DNA of 64,000 nucleotides. Origin: Pseudoxanthomonas suwonensis. GTDB lineage: Bacteria; Pseudomonadota; Gammaproteobacteria; Xanthomonadales; Xanthomonadaceae. A program made the translations under genes and the position numbers. The stretch is taken from positions 18,362 to 82,361 of the forward strand of contig QFNC01000010.1 in NCBI GenBank assembly GCA_003240695.1, read 5' to 3'. The notes below the pieces were generated by a model. That model was given only the letters and a program-made list of their open reading frames with translations. It did no database searches and was not told the DNA's origin. Shown here piece after piece: positions 44,854 to 53,899 of this stretch (its first letter is position 1; each line of letters opens with the position of its first letter).

Positions 44854-45192
44854 TCAGTCGTCGTCGTCGCGTGTAGGCCGCGGTGACGACTGGGTGGGAT
44901 CGTCCACATACACGCGCACTCGGCCGCTGTCGTCCAGGACCTTGATGCGATTGACCATCCGCCCGTCGAACTGCATGGCTTCCGCCGACAGCACCCGGCC
45001 GCGCGTCGCACGTGCCACCCGGCGCACGCTGTCGGACAGGTCGCGCTGCCGAGGCGTCTCGGCACGATCCGCATTGCCACCGCTTGCATGCGGCGGCGGC
45101 CCGTTGCCGTTACCGCGCCCCTGCGCCGCTGCCGACCCGAAGGTCAGCAGGACGACTGCTGCGGCGAGAAGCGACACGCGCTGGCGGAACAT
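44854..45192 (-). CDS. PepSY-like exported protein, first gene of the phoPQ operon
   Basis: 112 residues from ATG 45192. A signal peptide ends SAAAQG, followed by a Gly/Asn/Pro-rich linker and a PepSY-like domain (TRGRVLSAEAMQFDG, NRIKVLDDSGRVRVYVDD). It ends in DDDD. PepSY proteins preceding two-component systems are common in this family and may modulate the kinase. A TTAAG-N6-TTCA motif sits about 80 bases upstream. Confidence 0.8.
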   Translation of the reverse strand: MFRQRVSLLAAAVVLLTFGSAAAQGRGNGNGPPPHASGGNADRAETPRQRDLSDSVRRVARATRGRVLSAEAMQFDGRMVNRIKVLDDSGRVRVYVDDPTQSSPRPTRDDDD

Positions 45193-45350
45193 GGAAGAAA
45201 GTCCGATGCTGATGGACGGCGCACGGGCCGTGGAATGGCTGTCAGTCTGGTCGCGGCGCAGTGAATGCGCACTTAACTTTTCCGGGGATGGTCGACCATC
45301 GCGGATCGCGCTGCAATGCCGTTCATCGTGAATGCGATCGCGTTTCCCAC

Positions 45351-46340
45351 TCAGGCTGCCGCGCGTCGGGACGACTCCACCACGGCCAGGGCCTGTTCGA
45401 CCAACGCCCAATCAGCGCCGGGCCGATGGCCCTGCTCGCTCAGCAGCTGCCGGAACAAGCGCCCACCTGGCTGGCCGTGGAACAGCCCCAGCCAATGCCG
45501 CGCCATTGCCTTCAACGGCACGCCGGCTGCCAGTTGCCGCTGCACGTACGGCTGCATTTGCCGCAGCAACTGCGCCCGCGGCTGCACCGACGTGCCATGC
45601 AGCTCGGCATGCAAGCGGTGCAGCAAATACGGATCGTGATATGCCGCGCGACCCAGCATCACGCCATCCACATGCTGCAGATGCTGCTGCACTGCCGCAA
45701 CGGAATTGATGCCGCCATTCAACGTGACCTGCAGCTGTGGCCGCTCGTACTTCAGTCGCCAGGCCCAATCGTGGCGCAGCGGCGGGATCTCGCGGTTTTC
45801 CTTCGGCGACAGGCCCTTCAGCCAGGCGTTGCGCGCATGCACGATCACATGCCGGCAACCGGCGGCCGCCACCGTGTCGATGAAGTGGGCGAAACGGTCG
45901 TAATCGTCGTCGTCGTCCACGCCCAGGCGGCATTTCACCGTGACCGGCACGTCCACGGCTGCCGCCATGGCCGCCACGCAGTCGGCCACCAGCACCGGCT
46001 CGCGCATCAGGCAGGCGCCGAAGCGCCCGGCCTGCACCCGGCTTGAGGGGCAACCGCAATTCAGGTTGATGGCATCGAAGCCGTGTTCGACACCGATCCG
46101 CGCGGCCTGCGCCAGCAACGCCGGATCGCTGCCGCCGAGCTGCAGCACCACCGGATGCTCGCTGGCATCCATGGCCAGCAAGCGCGCGCGATCGCCGTGC
46201 AGCACCGCATTGGCATGCAGCATTTCCGTGTACACCACCGCCTGCGGCGCCAGCAACCGGTGGAACACCCGGCAGTGGGTGTCGGTCCAGTCGATCATCG
46301 GAGCGACGGCAAGTGGGGGATGGGCCAACTGCGTTGTCAT
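45351..46340 (-). CDS. dusA: tRNA-dihydrouridine synthase DusA
   Basis: 329 residues from ATG 46340. The FMN barrel has PMIDWTD, GCPSSRVQAGRFGACLM, and the catalytic Cys in that loop. GQPGGRLFRQ near the C-terminus is the DusA-specific tail. It reduces U20/U20a in tRNA. Confidence 0.94.
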   Translation of the reverse strand: MTTQLAHPPLAVAPMIDWTDTHCRVFHRLLAPQAVVYTEMLHANAVLHGDRARLLAMDASEHPVVLQLGGSDPALLAQAARIGVEHGFDAINLNCGCPSSRVQAGRFGACLMREPVLVADCVAAMAAAVDVPVTVKCRLGVDDDDDYDRFAHFIDTVAAAGCRHVIVHARNAWLKGLSPKENREIPPLRHDWAWRLKYERPQLQVTLNGGINSVAAVQQHLQHVDGVMLGRAAYHDPYLLHRLHAELHGTSVQPRAQLLRQMQPYVQRQLAAGVPLKAMARHWLGLFHGQPGGRLFRQLLSEQGHRPGADWALVEQALAVVESSRRAAA

Positions 46341-46384
46341 CCGTGCATGGTGCCATGCAGCACCGGTAAAGCGCACATCCGGAA

Positions 46385-46414
46385 ACGAAAACGCCGGCCT
46401 GAAGGCCGGCGTTT
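46385..46414 (-). terminator. Terminator bounding the T3SS cluster
   Basis: A perfect 11-bp stem (AAACGCCGGCC / GGCCGGCGTTT) with loop TGAA, followed on the minus strand by TTTTCG. It ends the transcript of the second filament-like gene. Confidence 0.8.
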
Positions 46415-46450
46415 CGTGTTGCGAGCAAGGCTGCCGAGGCAGCGGCTTGC

Positions 46451-46810
46451 TTAGTTCTTGCGAGCCATATTGGCCATCGATTCGCCGATCGACTTCAGCG
46501 CGGTCGAGAAAGACTGCGTGGTGAAGTTCAGTTCTTGGCTGGCAGCCGAGAACTGCGCATTCAACGCCTGACCTTCAGCGGCCAGCTTGGCATCCTCTTT
46601 CGGATCGCCGCCACGCTGCGCTGCGTTGTCGGAAATGGCAGCGGAGAGGGCCACCACGCGGGCAGCTTGGATACCCATGGCCTTGCCCATGGCTTCAGCG
46701 ATGGCCGACAGCCAGCCGCCCTTGCCGCCGGCTTTCGCAGCAGCTTCATTGACAACCGAATTGGCGATGTGGTCGATCGTGCTCTGAACGTCGTTGATAC
46801 CGAAACCCAT
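46451..46810 (-). CDS. Filament-like T3SS-associated protein, paralogue B
   Basis: 119 residues from ATG 46810, with AGGAGAG upstream. It is all helix, with GGWLSAIAEAMGK, QAARVVALS and a C-terminus SIGESMANMARKN. The gene at 53957-54304 shares GGW-x2-A-x-AEA-x-GK, QAAR-x3-LS and S-I-x-E-x(4)-ARK, so they are paralogues. The small size, helical content and position at the T3SS edge fit a secreted needle or filament subunit, but no named family is recognised. DNA here is visibly AT-richer than neighbouring genes. Confidence 0.7.
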   Translation of the reverse strand: MGFGINDVQSTIDHIANSVVNEAAAKAGGKGGWLSAIAEAMGKAMGIQAARVVALSAAISDNAAQRGGDPKEDAKLAAEGQALNAQFSAASQELNFTTQSFSTALKSIGESMANMARKN

Positions 46811-46936
46811 GATCTTCTCTCCTGCAGGATTGTGTGAAGTAGGTTGGAAACACCGCCGAATTAAGCTGCCGTTCTGAAGGATTGAAGCGGCGTTGACGGC
46901 TTGGATGTAGATTACACAGCCATAGCCCACATGCTA

Positions 46937-46952
46937 CTAGGGTAAACCCTAG
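46937..46952. repeat. Short inverted repeat upstream of paralogue B
   Basis: CTAGGGTAAACCCTAG: perfect 7-bp arms with a 2-base centre. It lies between the transposase-like gene's stop and the promoter region of paralogue B. It could be an operator or a mobile-element remnant. Confidence 0.45.
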
Positions 46953-46958
46953 GTCAGG

Positions 46959-47948
46959 TCAACATGCAATTTGTGTTGCACCTTTTGTCAATACCTGAAT
47001 GCGCTCCTGTGGGCTGTCGCCCCAATTGGGGAATCCCGGGCGGGGCTGTGCATTGTGTTCACGCACCACCTCCTGAACCGCAGCGGCGATCTGATGCAGG
47101 GTGACCCGCCTTTCTTGGTGCATCCGCTGCAACGCTCCAGTCTTGAATGCATCGGCAACGGCCGAGCGATAGCCCTCAGCCATCGTAGATCGCTGCATCA
47201 AGTGATCAATGCGGAACAGCCTCAAAAATAGACGGTACAGATGCGATGCGCGTCCATTGAACGTGCTGCTTCGGTCGGTTCGTATCTGCACGATGGGCAT
47301 CTGCAACTGTTTGAAGTACGGCATCACGTGTTGCCGCAGCAGGACGACCGAAGCATCGGGGCGCTTGTTGTGATGCGCCATGCCGAACATGTACAACGAA
47401 CTGGTGTCCAACACGTAATGGATGTATAGGGGCAACTTCCCATCACCATATTTGCCTGCGAAAAGAATGCCCTGATAGAGATGCGCACCTGGCAATTCCG
47501 CAATCGAAGCACGTTGGGCGAAGAGTGGATTGAACCGTTCCACGAATCCGCACTGTTCAGCACTCAAAGACCCACTCATCTGGTACAGCTTTTCCAGCGC
47601 AAGCCAACGCTGTCTTCGCGTCCCTAGTCCCAATTTGCCCAAGTCACTCTGAATGGTGCGATATGAGACGGGCAAACCCGTTTCCGCGCGCACTTGCTCG
47701 GTCAAGTCCTGGAGTCCGGCTGTGGGATGTTTAAGTGCCAGCTTTCCCAGCAAGTTCTGGCGCAGCGACGTACGCCCTGCGCCACTGAGTGCAGTCGACT
47801 TGGTCTGTCCTCCACCTCGTTGCGCAATCTCCCTGTAGCGATAGAACTGAGTACGGGTAACGCCGCAACGTCGGCACGCCTCGGCGACATTACCCAGTTG
47901 CATCGCAAGCGCCAGTACACGATGTGCCTTAGCCTCAGGCTCGATCAC
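46959..47948 (-). CDS. Degenerate DDE transposase-like protein (IS481-like)
   Basis: 329 residues from a GTG start. An N-terminal helix-turn-helix (LGNVAEACRRCGVTRTQFYRY) precedes an rve/DDE-like core. Alignment by eye with IS481 transposases puts YQG where the first catalytic Asp (HID) belongs; RTDRSS keeps the second; and the PQTNGKVERF segment with the Glu is replaced by TMAEGYRSAV. Two of three catalytic residues look lost, although the frame is intact, suggesting domestication or a very diverged element. No clear terminal inverted repeats or target duplication are visible. GC is lower than in the neighbours. Confidence 0.65.
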   Translation of the reverse strand: MIEPEAKAHRVLALAMQLGNVAEACRRCGVTRTQFYRYREIAQRGGGQTKSTALSGAGRTSLRQNLLGKLALKHPTAGLQDLTEQVRAETGLPVSYRTIQSDLGKLGLGTRRQRWLALEKLYQMSGSLSAEQCGFVERFNPLFAQRASIAELPGAHLYQGILFAGKYGDGKLPLYIHYVLDTSSLYMFGMAHHNKRPDASVVLLRQHVMPYFKQLQMPIVQIRTDRSSTFNGRASHLYRLFLRLFRIDHLMQRSTMAEGYRSAVADAFKTGALQRMHQERRVTLHQIAAAVQEVVREHNAQPRPGFPNWGDSPQERIQVLTKGATQIAC

Positions 47949-48004
47949 GTGTTTCGCCTCAATCGGCGAATCGCATCGATGCTGTGTTCAGGAGGCAAGC
48001 CGTT

Positions 48005-48625
48005 TCACCGTCGACGTGGCGGCGGCGGGCGGCGTTGCGACAGCTGGCGGGCGGGACGGCCTGTCTCTGCGCTTCCATACGGAGTCGGGGGCGGTTGCTG
48101 GGATGGTCCCTGCTTGTTGTTCTGCTGAACCAGCCACTCTCGCGCAGCTTCCTCGCCCTCTTCTTCCAGACGCCGGCCGTATTCCAACGCCAGACGCACT
48201 TCATCCGTATCCAGTTCGCGAAGTGCCGTGTCGATCTCGGCGGAAAGAGTCTGCTTATCGGAGTTGTCGAGGATGCCCAGTTCCGCCAATCGATCGATGG
48301 TATCTGAGAAACTGGCCCTGATCAGTTGTAAGTCCGGCGGGCCCAACTGCCGTGGTGTCTGCTTCAATGCTTCGGAGTATGCACCTAGGATCTGTTCGCG
48401 CTCGTCAGCAGACAGGTTGCGATCCTGCCGCAGGGTTTCTTCGAACTGAATGACGAGACGCTCACGTTCCGCCGCGTCCGGCATATCTACCGCAGTCTGA
48501 TCCGTATTCGGTTTCGTAGATTCTAGGTCCCTGTCTGCTGCTCTGATGGGGGGAATATTTCCAGCGGGGCTTCCAGGGTGAGGGGGGCGCTGCGCAGGAC
48601 GGCGGCGAATCGGTGGTCTGGACAT
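48005..48625 (-). CDS. Unknown 206-residue protein downstream of sctP
   Basis: The first 45 residues are Pro/Arg-rich and disordered, the middle (about 50-165) is acidic and helical (ELDTDEVRLALEYGRRLEEEGEEAAREW), and the tail is Gln/Pro/Arg-rich, ending PPPPRRR. The start is uncertain: ATG 48625 or ATG 48484, both without a clear ribosome site. Position 62 bases after sctP suggests a T3SS accessory protein, chaperone or effector, by context only. Confidence 0.55.
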   Translation of the reverse strand: MSRPPIRRRPAQRPPHPGSPAGNIPPIRAADRDLESTKPNTDQTAVDMPDAAERERLVIQFEETLRQDRNLSADEREQILGAYSEALKQTPRQLGPPDLQLIRASFSDTIDRLAELGILDNSDKQTLSAEIDTALRELDTDEVRLALEYGRRLEEEGEEAAREWLVQQNNKQGPSQQPPPTPYGSAETGRPARQLSQRRPPPPRRR

Positions 48626-48687
48626 GATTGATCTGCAGAATTATGGTCGATATGCGCCTACATCGTGACCAATGCCGGTGCGGTTGG

Positions 48688-49413
48688 TCAACCCATGAAC
48701 TCCGAATCGACCTCGATCTGCCCCAATCCTGCTTGGGCAAAACGACGGGACAACGACGGAATGGCGCGGGAAATGGCGTTGTAGCTCTCGCGCGAGGTGG
48801 TGTCGGCCTTGAGCGTCCAGCCGCCTTGCGCATTGCGGCTCAGCAGCAGGTTGGTGGCCGGCAGGGTGCGGTCATCCATGCGCAGCAGCACTTGGCCATC
48901 CCGCGCATTGTCCTGGCTGACGGCCAGCTGCTTGACATGCTTTTCGACCATCTCGCTGAACGCCTGCGGGTTGAAAGCGGCGGCCTGATTGGCGGCGGCG
49001 GGGTTGCTGGTGGCCTGGTGCACCACTTGATGTGCATGCAGCAAGCCGGCCATTTCGCCAGTCAGTGGGGCGGGCTTGCCGGCATCGCCCTGCTGATCGT
49101 GCTGTTGACCGCCCTGCTGGCGTCCGGCCTGTTCGCGCAGAGCGGCCACGTGCTGGCCATCGTCGCCGGTGGCGCGCTGCTGGGCGGCCATGTCTGCGGT
49201 CTGGCCGGCACGGGTCATGCCCTCCTGCTTGCCCTCCTGGCCGCGACCCTGCTGCAGCGCGGCCCTGTCGGCGTTGCGCTCCATCAGCTTGTCGAAGCGG
49301 TCCGATGATTCGCGCGGCGGCGGATCCTTCTCGGCCGGCTTGCTGCGGCCGCTGGTCTCGCTGGCCTGGTCGGCAGCCTGGCGGTTCTGGCTGGAGATGC
49401 TGGGTGTGGTCAT
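48688..49413 (-). CDS. sctP: SctP, T3SS needle-length control protein
   Basis: 241 residues from ATG 49413. A Gln/Asp/Ala-rich disordered N-terminal half (to about 130) precedes a C-terminal substrate-specificity-switch-like domain (LRMDDRTLPATNLLLSR, then LSRRFAQAGLGQIEVDSEF). This matches YscP/HrpP-type molecular rulers, which are poorly conserved. It follows sctO directly. Confidence 0.75.
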   Translation of the reverse strand: MTTPSISSQNRQAADQASETSGRSKPAEKDPPPRESSDRFDKLMERNADRAALQQGRGQEGKQEGMTRAGQTADMAAQQRATGDDGQHVAALREQAGRQQGGQQHDQQGDAGKPAPLTGEMAGLLHAHQVVHQATSNPAAANQAAAFNPQAFSEMVEKHVKQLAVSQDNARDGQVLLRMDDRTLPATNLLLSRNAQGGWTLKADTTSRESYNAISRAIPSLSRRFAQAGLGQIEVDSEFMG

Positions 49414-49438
49414 GGCAATGGTCTCCGGTCGGGTCGGA

Positions 49439-49924
49439 TCAATTCTTTCGTCTCGATAATGCCGCATTGAAGAGCTCTTCGGCGTCGGATTCCTCCTGCC
49501 GGGCTTCTTCGGCCTTCAGTTCGGTCTTCCACACGCTCTTGCGCTTGTGCAGCGCGTCTTCGCGTCCCTTGGCGCGGAAGAAGGCATCGCGCGCCTCCTG
49601 CAGGGCCTTTTCGGCGGCTTTCAGCGCCTCCTGGGCCTTGGCCAGGCGCCCGCGGGCGGCCACGACCTGCTCGGCGAGGAAGTCGATGTGGGCTTCGCGC
49701 TGGGCCAGGGCCATCGGCCAGGGCACGCCGTCCGGCGGTGCGGCCATCAGGTTCAGGCGATGCTGCTGGCGGTCGTTCTGCAGATTGGCGATTTCGCCTT
49801 CCACCGCGCGGCAGTCCTCCTGGCGGGCGCGCACGTCCTTCTGTTTGTCCATCACCACCTGCCGCGCCGCCTCGGTGCGGTGTTCGCGCAGCTTCAGCAG
49901 CGTCTGCAGGGGATAGCGTTTCAT
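49439..49924 (-). CDS. sctO: SctO, T3SS central stalk protein
   Basis: 161 residues, almost entirely coiled coil, opening MKRYPLQTLLKLREHR. It corresponds to YscO/FliJ, which sits in the ATPase ring. The ATG at 49924 overlaps the sctN stop (ATGA). The longer same-frame open stretch to 51115 is sctN antisense-frame noise. Confidence 0.85.
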   Translation of the reverse strand: MKRYPLQTLLKLREHRTEAARQVVMDKQKDVRARQEDCRAVEGEIANLQNDRQQHRLNLMAAPPDGVPWPMALAQREAHIDFLAEQVVAARGRLAKAQEALKAAEKALQEARDAFFRAKGREDALHKRKSVWKTELKAEEARQEESDAEELFNAALSRRKN

Positions 49925-51291
49925 GCGAACAGCCTGCGCAGCGCGTCGGCGGACTGGTTGAACGGTACCACTTCGTTGACCGGCTGCTGCAGCAGCTTGC
50001 GCATGGCGTCGATCTTGGCGATGGCGATGTCGGCATCGGGATCGGAGCCGCGCTTGTACTCGCCCAGCTGGATCAGCAGTTCGATTTCCTGGTACTTGGC
50101 CATGTACTTGCGCAGCAGGCCGGCCGCCTTGAGATGCTTGTCGTCGACAACGCGGGTCATGGTGCGGCTGAGGCTGACCAGGGTGTCGATGGCCGGATAG
50201 TGGTACGCCGCCGCCAGCTTGCGCGAGAGCACAATGTGGCCGTCCAGGATCGAGCGCACTTCCTCCACGATCGGGTCGCCGCCGTCCTCGTCCTCGGCCA
50301 GCACGGTGTAGAAGGCGGTGATGGAGCCCTTGTCGTTGTTGCCGGCGCGCTCGAACAGCTGCGGCATGTTGCTGAACACCGATGGCGGAAAGCCGCGTCG
50401 TGCCGGTGGTTCGCCGATGGCCAAGCCGACGTCGCGCAGCGCGCGGGCGAAGCGGGTCACCGAATCGACCATCAGCAGCACGCTCTTGCCCTGGTCGCGG
50501 AAGTATTCGGCGATGGCGGTGCCGACCCAAGCGGCGCGGCTGCGTTCCAGCGCCGGACGGTCGGAGGTGGCGACCACGATCACCGACTTGGCCAGCCCCT
50601 GCGGACCCAGGTTGTCGAAGATGAACTCGTTCACCTCGCGGCCGCGTTCGCCCACCAGCACCACCACGTTCACGTCGGCCGAGGCACCGCGCGCCAGCAT
50701 GCCCATCAGCGTGCTCTTGCCGCCGCCGGCCACCGCGAAGATGCCCACGCGCTGGCCTTCGCCGATGGTGATCATGGTGTCCAGCGCGCGCACGCCGGTG
50801 GCAAACGGCTTTTCGATCAGCTGGCGGGTCAGCGGATTGGGCGATGCAGCGTAGATCGGCTGCTCGGTGGTCGGTCCGGTGATCGGGCCCTTGCTGTCGA
50901 TGGGGTCGCCGTGGGCATCGAGAATGCGCCCCAGCAGGCCCTTGCCGGCACGGATCGCCGCCGGTTTGCCTGTCGCCACCACTTCGGTATTGGGCGAAAT
51001 GCCGTCCAGCGAGCCCAGCGGGGTCAGCAGGGTCTGCTGCCGCGACACGCCCACCACCTCGGCGGTGAGATGGAAGTTGGACGGGCCATGTCCGGGCGGG
51101 TTGCGCAACTCGCACAGCTCTCCGATCGACGCCTGCAGGCCAGTGGCGCGGATCAACGTGCCGAAGGCTTCGGACACCTTGCCGACCCGCTGTACCTTGT
51201 TGACCTTGTGCAGCGCCGCGAACAGATGCGTGTTGTCCAGCGCCTGCAGCAGCGGATCGTCGGATTTCGGGCTGGCGGCGGGCTCGCTCAT
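49921..51291 (-). CDS. sctN: SctN, T3SS ATPase
   Basis: 456 residues from ATG 51291, a start backed by AGGA. Walker A reads AGGGKSTL near residue 168, GERGREVNEF follows, then LLMVDSVTRFARALRDVGLA and PARRGFPPSVF. It is related to the F1 beta subunit. It unfolds and releases substrates from chaperones at the cytoplasmic face. It lies between sctL and sctO, as in other systems. Confidence 0.96.
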   Translation of the reverse strand: MSEPAASPKSDDPLLQALDNTHLFAALHKVNKVQRVGKVSEAFGTLIRATGLQASIGELCELRNPPGHGPSNFHLTAEVVGVSRQQTLLTPLGSLDGISPNTEVVATGKPAAIRAGKGLLGRILDAHGDPIDSKGPITGPTTEQPIYAASPNPLTRQLIEKPFATGVRALDTMITIGEGQRVGIFAVAGGGKSTLMGMLARGASADVNVVVLVGERGREVNEFIFDNLGPQGLAKSVIVVATSDRPALERSRAAWVGTAIAEYFRDQGKSVLLMVDSVTRFARALRDVGLAIGEPPARRGFPPSVFSNMPQLFERAGNNDKGSITAFYTVLAEDEDGGDPIVEEVRSILDGHIVLSRKLAAAYHYPAIDTLVSLSRTMTRVVDDKHLKAAGLLRKYMAKYQEIELLIQLGEYKRGSDPDADIAIAKIDAMRKLLQQPVNEVVPFNQSADALRRLFA

Positions 51292-51295
51292 GCCA

Positions 51296-51958
51296 TCATC
51301 CTGCACCGATGGCCGCATTCGCGCCAGCCAGCGCGGTGCGGATGGCCTCGATCTGCTGGGCGATGCCGGCGCGGACTTCGCCGGCCTCGGACACCACCAC
51401 GCAGCTGAGCGGGTCCAGGCCTTCGTCGTCCATCAGTTCGATCACGCCCACCGCCGGATGCGCCTGGCGCACGGCACCGATGTTTGCGGCCACCTGGTCG
51501 CGCACCGACGGATGCACGCGGATCACGAGGAACTGCTCGGCCTGCGCCGCTTCCACCGCCTGCGACACAAGCGGCGGCACCACCTTGGTGGGGTCGAAGC
51601 TGGGCGCGATGCGCGACACGATAGCGCAGGCCAGTTCCGCCACCCGGCTGCTGGCCTCCGACAATGCGCGGGCACGGCGTTCATTGAGTGCAGCCAGCTG
51701 CTCGGCCATCTGCTGCTGGGCGCTGTTCACGCCTTCCGCAAACCCGGTCTGACGGGCCTGCGCGCGGGCCTGTTCCAACTCTTCAGCGGCCTTCTCGTAC
51801 AGGCCGTTCAGGCGCTGCAGCATGGCATCCATCTCCTCCATCTGCTTCCATTCCTTCGCCCGGATCACGCTGCCTGCAGCGGCGCGTTCGTACTGCTTGC
51901 GCTCGAACACCACCATCGCGGGCACTTTCAGAAGTTCGGGCGTGGCAACGATGGACAT
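51296..51958 (-). CDS. sctL: SctL, T3SS ATPase stator
   Basis: 220 residues from ATG 51958, with GGAGG nine bases upstream, preferred over the TTG at 51985 that overlaps sctK. The N-terminal part is coiled coil and the C-terminal half resembles FliH/V-ATPase E (LVSQAVEAAQAEQFLVIRVHP). It binds SctN and the cytoplasmic sorting platform. Confidence 0.9.
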   Translation of the reverse strand: MSIVATPELLKVPAMVVFERKQYERAAAGSVIRAKEWKQMEEMDAMLQRLNGLYEKAAEELEQARAQARQTGFAEGVNSAQQQMAEQLAALNERRARALSEASSRVAELACAIVSRIAPSFDPTKVVPPLVSQAVEAAQAEQFLVIRVHPSVRDQVAANIGAVRQAHPAVGVIELMDDEGLDPLSCVVVSEAGEVRAGIAQQIEAIRTALAGANAAIGAG

Positions 51959-51981
51959 GGCGATGCGGCCTCCAGAGTCGG

Positions 51982-52596
51982 TCAATTCGGCATGGTGCGC
52001 GCGAGATGGTGATCATGCAGCATCCGCACCGGTTCCGGCGGCAGATGCGCAACGCCATCGGGCAGCGGTGGCGCCATCAGCTTGGCCCATTCGGCCAACT
52101 CCGGCTCCTGGGTGGCGCCCCAGTGCCGCAGCTCCTGCAAGCCCTGCAGTTCCAGTAGCTCCCAGATGTCATCGTCGCGATTGGTGGTGGACGCCACCAC
52201 CACGCCCAGACTGGAGCTGAGTCGTTGTTCCAGCGCAGGCGCAACCTTGCCGTCCCAGATCGAGCGGTCCAGCGCCAGCATGTAGCTGTTGCCCAGCAGA
52301 TTGCGCAGGCGGCGTACCGGATCGCGCCGCACCTCGCCGCGCACGGCCGGCGCATACGCCAGAATGCCCAGGTCGCGCACCAACCATGCCAGGCGGCTGC
52401 GCGACCACTTGCCGGCGATGGCGCCGAAGTTGCGCGCCGGCGTGGGGGTGAACAGACGCGGCGCATGATCGTGCATCAACCAAACCGACAGCAGCCGCTG
52501 TCCCAGCGGGCTGCGCTTGGCCTTCTGCAGCAAGCGCGGATCGACGTCCCGAAACCAGGCTGCATCCACTTCGGCCAACAGCGGTTGCAGGCTCAT
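51982..52596 (-). CDS. sctK: SctK, sorting-platform protein
   Basis: 204 residues, mostly helical, between sctJ and sctL, where yscK lies in Ysc systems. LLSVWLMHDHAP and the RDP-x2-RLRNLLG region resemble YscK/HrpD-type proteins, which link SctQ to SctD. The assignment is supported by order as much as sequence. Confidence 0.8.
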   Translation of the reverse strand: MSLQPLLAEVDAAWFRDVDPRLLQKAKRSPLGQRLLSVWLMHDHAPRLFTPTPARNFGAIAGKWSRSRLAWLVRDLGILAYAPAVRGEVRRDPVRRLRNLLGNSYMLALDRSIWDGKVAPALEQRLSSSLGVVVASTTNRDDDIWELLELQGLQELRHWGATQEPELAEWAKLMAPPLPDGVAHLPPEPVRMLHDHHLARTMPN

Positions 52597-52605
52597 GGCC
52601 GCAGT

Positions 52606-53424
52606 TTACCCGTTCCAGACCCCGGCGCGTGCATTGGCGCCGGTTTGCTCCTGCAAGGTTCGCGCAGCCGGCGCTGCCGCACGACGACCGCGGCCGAAGA
52701 ACAGGAAAGCGAGCACGGCCAGCAGACCGATCACGCCCACCACCACCGCGATCAGCACCGGATCCATCGCGTTCAGCGAGAACGGCATGCCACCGGCATT
52801 GCTGCGCGCCGGCGCGGGATTGGGCACATTGAAGAACTGCACGGTGACCTTGTTGACATCGTCCAGGCCCTCGATGCCGTCCTTCAGCATCAGCTTCAGG
52901 CTGGTCTGGCTTTCCTGCAGGTTCACGCCCTGGCGCTGGTAGATGGCCACCGACACGCTGGCCGGCTTGCCGTCGTTGCCCAGCGGGTCGCGCTCGGGCA
53001 GGGCGATGTGCACGCGCGCATCCACCACGCCGGGGATGGCCGACAGGGTTTTCTCGAATTCTTCCTGCAGTCCGCACAGGTAACGGCCGCGTTCTTCGGT
53101 GGCCGAGGAGGCGAAACCTTCCTTCTTGAAGATTTCGCACAGGCTCTGCCGCCGCTGCGATGGCAGACCCCGCGCTTGGGCCACCTGCACCGATTTAGAG
53201 AAATCGCCTGCAGGCACCAGCACTTCCCAGCCGGCATCCTTGGCTTGGGCCTTGGCCTTGCTGGCGCTGATGCCGGCCTCCTGCAGGGCAGCAGTCAATT
53301 CGTTGGCTTGGCGTTCGTCCAGATCGCTATATAGGGCCGTGCCACTGCAGGCACTCAACAGCAACGCGAGCGACAGCGCTACCGCTGCCGCTCTGGCCCG
53401 TTTGCGGCCGGGGAACTCACTCAT
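52606..53424 (-). CDS. sctJ: SctJ, inner-membrane ring lipoprotein
   Basis: 272 residues with lipobox LSAC, two ring-building domains (ALYSDLDERQANEL to about 75; VVDARVHIALPERDPL to about 190), one membrane helix at about 220-243 and a short cytoplasmic tail. It forms the inner ring with SctD. Confidence 0.95.
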   Translation of the reverse strand: MSEFPGRKRARAAAVALSLALLLSACSGTALYSDLDERQANELTAALQEAGISASKAKAQAKDAGWEVLVPAGDFSKSVQVAQARGLPSQRRQSLCEIFKKEGFASSATEERGRYLCGLQEEFEKTLSAIPGVVDARVHIALPERDPLGNDGKPASVSVAIYQRQGVNLQESQTSLKLMLKDGIEGLDDVNKVTVQFFNVPNPAPARSNAGGMPFSLNAMDPVLIAVVVGVIGLLAVLAFLFFGRGRRAAAPAARTLQEQTGANARAGVWNG

Positions 53425-53453
53425 GCAACGGCTCTTCCGGTTGGACGCGCGGA

Positions 53454-53858
53454 TCAGGACTGCTGGCGGAACAGCTGCTGGATGCCATCCGATGTGCGGT
53501 TGGCCACGTTCGACGTGATCGTGGACTTGAACATGAACTCATGGCTGGCATGGGTCAGTTCGATCATGTCGCTGGGCTTGACCGCGTCCGGGTTCTGGGC
53601 GATGCGCTGGGCAATATCGCTGACCGAAGAGGCCCCACTACTCAAATTGTCCAACGCAGCGACGAGTGCCTTGGTGCCTTCACTGGGATTGGCAACGGAC
53701 ACACTTGGTGTTGCATTCGTGCCGTCGACGCCAGCATTGCGCAGCGCCTCACTGAAGCCACGCACATCAATCGGAGAGGCCTGGGCCTGTTGCACAGGGT
53801 TATTGGCCGGCATCAATTTGGTCGGATCCAAACCAGCCACTTCAATTGCTTCAATCAT
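53454..53858 (-). CDS. sctI: SctI, inner-rod protein
   Basis: 134 residues from ATG 53858. The C-terminal 40 residues (MIELTHASHEFMFKSTITSN and on) match the YscI/HrpB inner-rod family. The N-terminus is disordered. It lies immediately upstream of sctJ, as in Ysc systems, and is AT-richer than its neighbours. Confidence 0.88.
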   Translation of the reverse strand: MIEAIEVAGLDPTKLMPANNPVQQAQASPIDVRGFSEALRNAGVDGTNATPSVSVANPSEGTKALVAALDNLSSGASSVSDIAQRIAQNPDAVKPSDMIELTHASHEFMFKSTITSNVANRTSDGIQQLFRQQS

Positions 53859-53899
53859 AATGCCCCCTGTAGATATTTTATTCTGGAGACTAGCGTCGT

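Noticed and set aside
46811..48004. Complete insertion sequence around the transposase-like gene
   Set aside because: No matching terminal inverted repeats or target duplication could be found on either side.
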